A stretch of 64,000 nucleotides of DNA from Aaosphaeria pasadenensis (taxonomy: Eukaryota > Ascomycota > Dothideomycetes > Pleosporales), in assembly GCA_022813625.1 (NCBI GenBank), contig JAKLMB010000013.1:434001-498000 (forward strand). Direction: 5' to 3'. Below are positions 12,160 through 21,574 of the stretch, in pieces. Below the pieces are notes generated by a model. It saw only the letters and a list, made by a program, of their open reading frames with translations. It did not search any database and was not told where the DNA came from. Every line of letters begins with the position of its first letter. Positions within the stretch are counted from its first letter, which is position 1. Both the position numbers and the translations under genes were made by a program.

Positions 12160-13324
12160 CTATTGCGCAGGTATTACGAAAAGATGGGGCTTCATGTTGA
12201 TCTTCGATAGCCGCGCGACGCAGCCAGAAAGTTGAAGTAGTGTCTGCACACCTTCAAGGATGCGCATATGGGTGAAGCCAATTTCCTAACCGACGTTAGC
12301 ACGAATTCGTAAGATTGAGGCTTCGTCCGAACGAACCTTGATAAACTCTAATTTGGCATGTTCACTCAGAGTGTCTATGGATTTTGTGACCTTGAACATG
12401 GTGCTGATAATGTCGTGGCAAGAGTATCCCAGATCCCACAGCTCTTTCAGGATAGTCAATGCCTCATCTACTTTGCATTCATGGCAAGCCTTCACCATGG
12501 CCTGAACCTTGATAGGATGCGGGCTGTCCACCACCTTGAAGACATTGTCTCCATTCACGAAACCAAAACCAGCGTTCGTAGATTGTAAATTGTTAATGGC
12601 CTGACGCATGTCTCCTTCTGCAGAGAACACCAATGCGGCAAGTCCATCGTCCGAATACTCGACTTTCTCTGCCTCGATGATTTGGTTGAGACGGCGAACC
12701 ACTTGTGCGTCTGTAAGGCGGGAATATCGAAGAATAGCGCAACGGGATTGTAGAGGTTCAATAATCTTGTTTGACTGATTGCAAGCGAAGGCGAATCGAG
12801 TTGTCGAACTGTAGATTTCCATGGTTCGTCTTAGGGCTTGTTGCGCTCCACTCGTCATACTGTCGGCTTCATCGAGAATCACCAACTTTTGCCTTCCAGG
12901 TGGAAGTGTAACCTTCTTTTGCGCAAATCCTTTTATCCTGTTCCTCACAACATCGATACCACGCTCATCTGAAGCGTTGAGCTCCAGAACAGCTTCCTTG
13001 TATGCATCTCCTAGAAGTTGCCGTGCGAGGCAGAGAATCGACGTGGTTTTTCCAATACCCGGCATACCAGATATGATTACATGGGGCATGTTTCCATCTT
13101 TGGCGATGATTTTAAGGCGCTCGATCGTCTCTGTATTGCCAACAACATCGTCGAGGTAGACAGGACGGTACTTCTCGACCCTGGAAATGATGGTTAAAAT
13201 CGTACTTGATTGCCAGATATAAGTGAACATACCACGGAAGTTCATAGCCAACTCCACCTGCTGCATTTGGGTTCACCTTGATGCCATTGCTGGCAGCAGC
13301 TTTCGAAGATTCCGCTTTCGCCAT
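12160..13324 (-). CDS. RFC4: Replication factor C subunit (yeast Rfc4 / human RFC2 type)
   Basis: This is an AAA+ subunit of the clamp loader that places PCNA on DNA during replication and repair. Three minus-strand exons, 13324-13233, 13180-12337 and 12285-12160, give 353 residues, matching the family (human RFC2 is 354). An Ala/Ser-rich leader leads into PWVEKYRP, rebuilt across intron 1. Walker A GMPGIGKTT is at 69-77, Walker B LDEAD at 133-137 and the arginine-finger SRC motif at 176-178. The subunit-specific segments VLELNASDERGIDVVR and AEGDMRQAINNLQS assign it to Rfc4 rather than Rfc2, 3 or 5. The last exon encodes EIGFTHMRILEGVQT and the collar helices. Tandem GACGCG elements lie just upstream (13352-13365), which would fit cell-cycle control. 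Confidence 0.96.
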
Positions 13325-13351
13325 AATGTAATAGTTAAAGATCGTGGGGTT

Positions 13352-13365
13352 GACGCGAGACGCGT
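13352..13365. promoter_or_regulatory. Possible MluI cell-cycle box upstream of RFC4
   Basis: Two GACGCG elements are spaced closely, the second extending into a full ACGCGT at 13360-13365, about 30-40 bases before the RFC4 ATG. In fungi ACGCGT is bound by the MBF-type factor that activates S-phase genes. The hexamer is not rare (it also occurs within GLT1), so the role is inferred from the neighbouring gene. Confidence 0.35.
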
Positions 13366-14732
13366 AAAGACGCTTTCACGAGCTATGACCATCATGTTGT
13401 GTTAGTCAGCGAACGCCTGTTCACCTGGGCATGCATCATTTCGACTGTTTGTTTGTCGACACACCAAGGCTAGGCGTCCAATATATTTCAAAGAGACATC
13501 TATCAATAAATTATGGTTGAAAATCGCTTGACTAAAATATTCAGTCAGACATCAAAGAACAGTACCGCTCATTAGTGCCGCCACCAACAAGAGTATCTCG
13601 TACTCAGCACGACAAGACAACACCAATGGCACACTCTCATTGTCGCTCTTAAAGATGTTCTTTCTCTTCTGAGGCACAAACTTATGTACCTGGCCGCAAT
13701 ATTCCTATCATTCATTAAGAGTCTTCTTCTATGAAGTCCGGCGGCGAGTACAGCATCCGGCAACGGAGTTTTCTCTGTCATATGCGTAATCCAGTAATCT
13801 ATACATAGATTCGACACTCCTAGTTTTCCGCGGAAGGGGCCGGCTCGGAAGCTGGCCTAGAGACGACATGAACAATCTACGAGTAACTACGAGTACCAAC
13901 ACTGCTGGTTGCTTGGAACTGTTACTCGGTAATAACATTCCTACGATTGGAGTTTAAGCCTTGTGCGAATATGCGAGGACCCCCTTTGAGTGTGCGAGAG
14001 CCTCCTTATGTCCAATCTAGGGGTCAGCCTGCCGGTGTGACTCGGATCTCGCTGTAGTCTCACAAGCCACAACGCCTGCACATACCCCTTCCGCTAATTA
14101 TAAGTGCGTGAAATGAAGGTACAACGCATCTCAAACCAGTTTTGACGTTTGAGTGCCAAGTTATGTTTTGTTCTCACAAACAGTGGAAGACTGCCAGCGA
14201 ACCAAATCTATACCCGAACGGCGATGACCCCAACTCTTTGACCGAAGCCGCCGCACTGCCACAGCATACGCAATCCATCATCAGAGTGCATACGTCTGGC
14301 GGGCCATTGCAGGCGCATATTCGGCGCTTTTCCTAAGGGACAGCCACACTTATGTCTATCCGTCATCACGTATTGTAGTAGTTAGTGTCACAGCTGCCGT
14401 CCAGATCCGCCGGTAGTAACGCCTATGTGAGATCACTCTTGTCTCGCCGCGTCATCGCCGTTCAGTCCCTCAAGCCTCTTGCGCACACATTCGAGTAGCT
14501 TTGTCTCTTATATACCCCGTGCCTCATCATGAAGGATTATTTTGTTTCATTTCACCTTTCATAACCTGTCGAGATTCCGGCCTTGCCGTCGAGGTGTCCG
14601 ATACTAAACACTAGCCTAGTCGCATCCAAGGTACCTCAAACCCGAAGTGCCTCAAGTATCAACAGGCTCAGAGTGAACCGCCGTTAAAACAAGCCTTTCT
14701 GCCAACACCGATACAACAACCCAATTTACACC
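13366..14732. other. Divergent intergenic region RFC4 / aspartyl protease
   Basis: This holds the promoters of RFC4 (minus) and the protease (plus). Its open frames are short and without domain features. A TATATA sequence lies at 14509-14514. No RNA gene or long repeat was recognised. Confidence 0.55.
14509..14514 (+). promoter_or_regulatory. Candidate TATA box of the aspartyl protease gene
   Basis: TATATA sits 219 bases upstream of the start codon at 14733 and is followed by a pyrimidine-rich leader. The transcription start was not measured, so this is a sequence-only suggestion. Confidence 0.3.
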
Positions 14733-16311
14733 ATGAAATACTCAACGTTGATTTTTGCCGTTGAATTGTTCGCGTCAGTGGAGGGATTCAAACTGGTCGC
14801 CAGAGAGGTAAGTCATTAAGGATCTCTTGGCTCTCTTGATCGCCCCATACTTTCTTCTACCGAAAAGCTTGGTATGATCTTCAAACATAATGCGAATGTA
14901 CGAACGTTGGTCGCCTCGAACGATAACTAATAGCATCGCAACATAGAACCCAAAAGTGTTTGGACTAGACATCCAGAGACGCCATGTTTCCAACCCACTC
15001 CATCACGATCGATTACGACGAAGACAAAAAACAGTACAACAGACGCTCGATAATCTTGAGACGCTCTACTTTGCAAATGCCAGCCTAGGGACGCCTGCGC
15101 AGGACCTACGCCTGCACATCGATACTGGAAGTAGTGACCTGTGGGCCAATGCGGCTAGCTCCCAACTGTGCACCTCGCGCGGAAATCCATGCTCGGAGTC
15201 CGGAACTTACGATGCGAACTCTTCCTCAACGTACGAGTATGTGAACAGCGTTTTCAACATCTCGTACGTTGATGGTTCGGGAGCTGTAGGTGACTACGCA
15301 AAGGATAATTTCAACTTTGGAGGCAAGACCGTCCAGGGCCTACAATTCGGCATCGGATACGACTCCTCCTCAGCAGAAGGTATTCTGGGTATTGGTTACA
15401 CGACCAATGAAGTTCAAGTGAATCGAGCAGGACTCCAGGCATACCCAAATCTTCCCCAGGCACTCGCAGATAGTGGCGATATCAACACGAATGCTTATTC
15501 CCTCTGGTTGAACGACCTCGACGCATCAACTGGGAACATCCTCTTCGGTGGAGTCGACACAGACAAGTATGAGGGAACATTAGGTAGACTTCCGATCATT
15601 CAAGAGCGGGGCGGCATATATGCCGAATTCATCATCGCGTTGACCGGCCTTGGGCAGAATGGAAAGGCGGGTTCTCTATTCCAGAACCAGGCGATACCCG
15701 TCCTTCTTGATTCTGGATCTTCCCTGATGTACCTGCCAAACAGCATCGCCAATTCTCTGTACACTGCTTTCAACGCGCAATACGACCAGAGACAGGGTGC
15801 AGCAATAGTAGATTGCAATCTTGCCAACCAGGAAGGATCCCTCGATTTCACTTTCTCTGGGCCCACCATCTCCGTTCCCTTGAACGAATTGGTCATTACC
15901 ATTGGGTACCAGCGAGGCGAACCTGTATGTATCCTTGGTATCGGGCCCGCGGACAACTCCCTCTGCGTGTTAGGCGATACCTTCCTACGGTCCGCGTACG
16001 TCGTCTACGACTTGGACAACAACGAGATCGCACTTGCGCAGACCAAGTTCAACGTCTCGCAGAGCTCCATCAAGGAGATCCAGTCCGGCGATGACGGCAT
16101 ACCGCAAGCCTCTCTCGTCCCCAACGCCGTCTCCAGCGTTGCTGTCGGTACAGGGGGAGGTCGTATTGCTGGTCCTACCATCAACCCCACAGGCGCAAGC
16201 CGCCCGTCGTCAACAGGAGCAGCCATGCCCATCGCAACTGCCAATCCTTGGCTAGGTGCCGGAGCAGTGGTCGCGGGTGCAGGCATAATGATGGGCTTCA
16301 ACGGACTCTAA
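14733..16311 (+). CDS. Secreted aspartyl protease, yapsin-like, probably GPI-anchored
   Basis: This is a pepsin-type protease expected at the cell surface or in the wall. Two exons, 14733-14807 and 14947-16311, give 479 residues. Exon 1 encodes a hydrophobic signal peptide of about 18 residues (starting MKYSTLIFAVELF). The catalytic aspartates lie in HIDTGSSDLWA (Asp84) and LLDSGSSLMY (Asp280). The flap region contains YVDGSGAVGDY. Cysteine pairs and GDTFLRSAYVVYDLDN near the end match the fold. A short basic propeptide (RRHV..RLRRRQK) precedes the mature domain. The C-terminus has a Ser/Thr/Gly-rich stretch and then a hydrophobic tail with small residues, as in GPI signals. Domain and tail resemble OPSB/yapsin proteases, but I cannot name an orthologue. 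The intron is 138 nt, rather long for this window, so an extra small exon cannot be excluded. Confidence 0.9.
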
Positions 16312-18552
16312 ATTCATGTGTTGAGGAGCTATGGGGGTTTCGAATAAAAGGGAATAGAAGGTTGCATATATGGAGGCGTTATGGAGATTAGGATTACGAA
16401 CAGAGGCGGGCACCTTCGTTTCGGCACTTCTTTGCAGATATTGGGACCACATACGTTTTGTGAATAGCGAGGTTTTCTGTTGATAAGATACTTATATGTA
16501 TATACGAATGCACGATTATATGAGACTTTCATTGGTCTTCACATCTTGTTTCGTGTGATGTGAGCGCTTGAGACATATTTTTAGTCGGAGTAATACTCCG
16601 AGTAATACTCCGTGTAATAACGGTCGCCGATCGATATCAATAGAGAACGAACAGGATAGATTGAGTGGTTTTCTCACGAGCAGGTGTACGACATGATCTG
16701 GCTAGTGCATTTCACACGTGCGGACATCGTGGTTATCCTTGCCCATGGAAACTCCACGTGTTGATGCTAACTGTTGGTAAGGTATCCCATACAAACTGGG
16801 TCATGATATAGGTACTTTGGTAGATTTTCGTCAATAGTATCGAATAATAAGATCTTGTCTACTCGTATCCATAGGTGTATGTGTATAATCTTTAGAAAAC
16901 TCATCGGCTTCCCTTGCCATAAGATACATCATCGACTCATCATGACCATGTCGTGCAATACCTCGTCCGACCCATGAACGTGGGCCAGCCATTGACCCAA
17001 CCAACTCCCACCCAACAAGAACCCCATTTCACGTGCGCTATCTCCCAAGACCACTGGCCGACAAAATTCGTATGCACTACTTGTAAAACATGCTCTAGAG
17101 GTCTTATCAAACAGCATCAATCTTGGTACTCCAAAGAACGTAGCGAGTCGACTTCGAGCGAGGGCTTTCCTTTTCGGGCATAGCGATGCTAGCGTCAAGC
17201 GTTTGCTTTGGTAGCGAGGACGTCGACGACTTGTCTGGCAGAGGGAACGGCACTTGGATTGTTTCAAATTCTTTATATCCTATCTTGTCTTTCTGAAGGA
17301 ATTCAATGCATGTATTCCGTATTTCTTTTGTGAATGCTGTTCATATTTTGCGCACGCGCAACAATACGGGCCCAGCAGCATGACCAGCAAACCCCCGTAT
17401 CAATGCATATGCTTAGGCCAGGCAACGTCATCACTGGCCACTGCACTGCTAACCTACCTCGCTCCTTCGCTGGTGTCAACTAGCTCGTGGCAACAACAGG
17501 TGCTTCCAATAATGGCACGCTACAGGTTAACGATCGTGTACTGTTCCGAGGATACACACATGGACGATGTCACGCCAGACGGTGGACGCGGTGGACGGCG
17601 CAGAGGACGGTGGGGTTGGACATTGGCAGTAGAATCAAAGAGAAGAATGTCGGTGGTACTTTCATTGGTACTGCCAACTCATGGTGCTTTGTGCCCGCTC
17701 TGGAAATTTTCGTTGTTGAAGCACGGCGTTCTCTGGCGTCGTGTCTGTCTTTCAGAAGTCGTCGGAACCTCCGTCGTACAAAGGTTGTGACGGATCAAGC
17801 GGCCAATGTTGCTGCATCTCCAATACGACAGAGACTGCATGTGTGTGCTCCTCACACCACACCACACTACGAGTCTACAACGCACCATGACCTCGTAATG
17901 TCCCAGAGCGGCCATTCCCTCCCCCGCGCAAAGCATTTACGCGGAGCTTGTTGAGTATTGGTTCTCCACATAGTGATGGTGTAAGCCAATAAAGTGCCCA
18001 GACCGGGATGCTATGATCGACTGTCACCCATGTTGGCTGCATTCTGGAATAGAATGGAAAACCTGGGGGCGTGCTTGAGGTCTCTTTGCATCTTTTGAAC
18101 AAGAAATGCATGACTTCAGAAAGCACAATGAAGAGATATGCAACTGAACAAATGCCATGTGCCTTTGTAAGAATCTGCTCACTATTGCTGCACGAGGCGT
18201 ATAATCCACCATGCAATAGTTTAGACGGAAGCTGACGGCCGCGTACCTGACAATTGCCAGTCCAGATCGGCCCCTGCGTATTCCCAGCTTTTCTGGCGTT
18301 GGATCATTCGTCGTTGCCCCTGCGGCTAGTCGACAGCGTCTTTCTTTAGAACTCGTCCGACGTCACCCTTTGGGCAGGACTTAGAACATTTATCTTGCTG
18401 CTTCGTCCGCCTTCTTTGCCTTTACCTCTTTTTCATCCTCGTTCTTATCCCTCTGCCGATTCGAGAAACCTGTACCTATTTTAATACACCTTTCACGCCT
18501 TTCGTTTAATTCGTTCTTTGGCTGCTGTCCAAATTCCTAATCCACTATCAAA
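16312..18552. other. Intergenic region between protease and GH17 gene
   Basis: About 2.2 kb without a supportable gene. Overlapping frames at 17254-17790 and 17487-17954 (plus) and 17875-18216 (minus) show no domain, signal peptide or consistent splice pattern. The region contains a CGGAGTA palindrome cluster at 16586-16612 and three CACGTG hexamers at 16715-16720, 16755-16760 and 17030-17035. A pyrimidine-rich stretch from about 18400 to 18540 precedes the GH17 start and is probably its core promoter and leader. Confidence 0.55.
16586..16612. repeat. CGGAGTA/TACTCCG palindrome with third half-site
   Basis: CGGAGTA and TACTCCG form perfect inverted arms separated by one base (16586-16600). 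A further TACTCCG follows at 16606-16612. It lies about 275 bases downstream of the protease stop codon and is related to the TACTCCGTA copies elsewhere in the window. Confidence 0.75.
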
Positions 18553-20437
18553 ATGCGTTTCTCGACTGCTTTGTTGGCATCTGCCGCCGCTCTAACCGTG
18601 AGCGCGCAAAACGGCTACAAGGGTTTCAATTATGGAGCCAACTTCATGGATGGAACCCCCAAGACTGTGAATGACTTCGAATATGAATTCAATGCCGCAA
18701 AGCAACTTCCCGGCACCAATGGAGATTGGACCAGCGCCCGTCTCTACACCATGATCCAGCACGGAAGCACCAACACCGTCATTGAAGCTATCCAGGCCGC
18801 CATCAACACTAAGACTTCTCTCCTCCTCGGCCTCTGGGCTTCGGTCCCCTCAGAGCAGTTCGCCAATGAGATTGCCGCCCTCAAGGCTGCTATTGCTCAG
18901 TACGGTACCGCTTTTACGGATCTCGTCGTTGGTATCTCCGTCGGCAGTGAGGATTTGTACCGCATTACTCCCACTGGAATCGAGAACAAGTCCGGTGTTG
19001 GAGCCTCTCCCGACCAGCTCATCGATTACATTCGCCAGACCCGCTCTGCCATTGAGGGCACTACCCTTGCTGGAGCACCCGTTGGCCACGTCGATACCTG
19101 GACCGCCTACGTCAATGGTAGCAACAACGGCGTCATCTCTGAGCTCGACTTCCTCGGCATGGACGCTTACCCCTACTTCCAGACCACCATGGCCAACAGC
19201 ATCGAGAACGCCAACGAGACCTTCTACGACGCCTATGATGTTACCGTTGCTGCTTCTCAGGGAAAGCCTGTCTGGGTGACCGAGACCGGATGGCCCGTTT
19301 CCGGAGAGCAGCAGAACCAGGCCGTTGCCAGCCCCGAGAATGCCCGTACCTTCTGGGCAGAGACCACCTGCAGCTTGTTGAAGGCCAACATCAACCTTTT
19401 CTTCTACACTCTCCAGGATGCTCAGATGGGTACTCCCAGCCCCAGCTTCGGCATCAAGCCCGCAGGTGATCTCCAGCAGGTTCAGCCTCTGTGGGATCTT
19501 TCTTGCCCTGCCAGCGCTAAGCCCGTAAGTTCCATATTCTATCTTGGTTTCATGCTGCTGTCCCCTCTTTTTATACTACTATTATACAATGCTGCAGTCG
19601 TCTCGAAATTGGTGTCTCTCGTTGTACCACGCTGGGGGGAGCACAAGGCTTGCAATTGCAAACCATGCATATCTATCCTACACCCGTCAATCAAGGCTAT
19701 TGGGCCTAGAAGTTGGCTGGCGCAGGCTAATGGACATGCGAAGTCTCCGACTCAAAGCAGTACTTCGGTGATTCCGTCGAGCACTACAAGCATAAGTATC
19801 ATTCTAGTATTTTCCCTTGCCATTCAGTACAATATCTGACAATTTGGTAGCGATCCCTATAAGTGATCCAACTCCAGCTCCCACAACCACAGGCACAACA
19901 CCAATCTCTTCCATCACTTCCACCAGCACCAGCATTGGATCCCAAATCCCCGTACCGACAAGTCTAGACGAACTATTCCAGATCCCCCAACTCCTCATCC
20001 CCATAGACCACTCGCGCCCCGATACCCCTCTTGGTAGCCAATTCATCGGCCAGCTTTCCCCGACCTACTCCACCCTCGTCAACTTTCAATTCCCCGCCTC
20101 GTTCGCCGGAAAGCTATGCACCTTCATCTTCTACATGCCGCCCATCGCCAACGGATGGTGGTCGCCCTACCAATTGAAATCACCCGGCGGTCTCAGCGTC
20201 TCCCGCATGCTTCGTCCCGCAACCGTATTAACCACGCCCAACAACCTCGGTGCCACACAGCCCATCGGCGCAGTGAACCCGTTGATTCTGGGCCAGGGAC
20301 ATGTCGTTGGGAGTCTACCTTGCGATGGCGGGGGGCAAACTGTGGGGTATCAGATCAGTGCGCTAGCGGGGTTGGATTTCTCGTTTTATCAGTCTGTTCA
20401 GCCGCCTGTGGGGTTGTTCGTGAGGGCGAATGGGTGA
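18553..20437 (+). CDS. GH17 beta-1,3-glucanase joined to a But2 C-terminal domain
   Basis: The N-terminal part is a family 17 glycoside hydrolase acting on wall beta-1,3-glucan. It has a signal peptide (MRFSTALLASAAALTVSA), the start YKGFNYGANF, the probable acid/base Glu133 in ISVGSEDLY and the nucleophile Glu244 in VTETGWP. My model has exons 18553-19524, 19726-19795 and 19851-20437, giving 542 residues. Exon 2 encodes a Ser/Thr linker. Exon 3 continues a Pro/Thr linker, then about 150 residues that match the But2 C-terminal domain seen in fungal surface proteins (LLIPIDHSRPD, GSQFIGQLSPT, FPASFAGKLC, PCDGGGQTVGYQIS, VGLFVRA). The second intron (55 nt, CTGAC branch, GGTAG acceptor) is convincing. 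The first (201 nt) is less so. The But2 part has no ATG of its own, which favours one gene. Adding But2 to GH17 is unusual as far as I know. Confidence 0.8.
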
Positions 20438-21553
20438 TGGAGGAGGTGGAGGAGGCGGAGTGGAAGCCTTTGGGTTGTGGGTTGTGTATAGCGATAGTAG
20501 ACATTCATGATAGAGGAGAAAAAAGCCACTAGTCTATGTACATATGTTGGGTAATGTTAATGTTTCTCCAAATCTTGCATTGTATCGAATACACATAACA
20601 GGTGACCGTCTTGTCTGTCTTGAATCTGTGTTGTGATTGGTAGTAGATAGTGGAGGAAATCTGTGTAGGACATTCGCATTCCCTCGTCTCAGCCATTCAC
20701 GATCGAATCTAACCCCCAGATCATGACACTACGTTTCCCCACGCAAGCCCTTTCTATTATACTCAAAGTGAGCCATACCACACGCTACGAAACAAATTCA
20801 GTCCAATCCACGATTACAGCTAAACTCCCCAGCCCCCAGGATCTAATCTTCACACCACATGAAGTCCTCTTCAGAATCGAGAGAACTTGAGATCTGAACA
20901 TTACCACTCCAATCCAACCAGCTCTCCCCACTCTTCTCCACACAAAAGCAAAGGCCAAATCAAGGTTGACGAAAACGTCTCACAGCTCGCCAACACATCT
21001 ACTTCTCCATTCCAGCCCTGGCAGCGAGGTTTTACATCATCTGACACTGAACTCACGTCCGTGGATGCCGTGGTCACATGTCACGAGCAGAAGTGGAATG
21101 ATTAATACCCGTACTTCATACGTAAGGACAAGCGACTTCGAACATAGGGAGTATAGCTACGGTTCGAAAGGCGGGTGTGTACAAGGGATGAAGGTGTACA
21201 TGCATGCTGGGGGTATCAAAGAAGTTAATTTAGTTGGTGTTGTAGAAGGTTTTGTTTATCGTGCTATGTTTGAGTAAGGACATATCGTGGAGGAGGTTAG
21301 ACGGAGGATGGGAGGTGGTATGTCGTGTTGAAAGTATGCACTTGTAACTCCATCCATGAAGATCGTGCACTTTTCGACGACGAATTTCACATAAAGCTAA
21401 TCTCAAGAACGAACCCACATAACATCACAACCAACAAACACACAGGCAAAGAACACCACAGCCCCCTCTCCATCCATAACATACCATAATCCACCAGCAT
21501 AATCTCTTACTTCTTCACGTACTTTCCCATGCATTTCCCATTCCTCAACCTTC

Positions 21554-21574
21554 CCCCTTACCCCTTACCCCTTA
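21554..21574. repeat. CCCCTTA tandem repeat (3 units)
   Basis: Three perfect 7-base units. It superficially resembles telomeric DNA, but the unit differs from CCCTAA in both length and order. Confidence 0.7.

Noticed and set aside
17254..17954. Overlapping plus frames of 178 and 155 codons
   Set aside because: Two overlapping frames with no domain, no signal peptide and no conserved-looking segment.
19598..19771. Alternative exon after the acceptor at 19597 in the GH17 gene
   Set aside because: It shifts frame into a non-Ser/Thr, non-conserved peptide with an early stop. The 19726 acceptor keeps the linker frame. It is kept only as a possible minor isoform.
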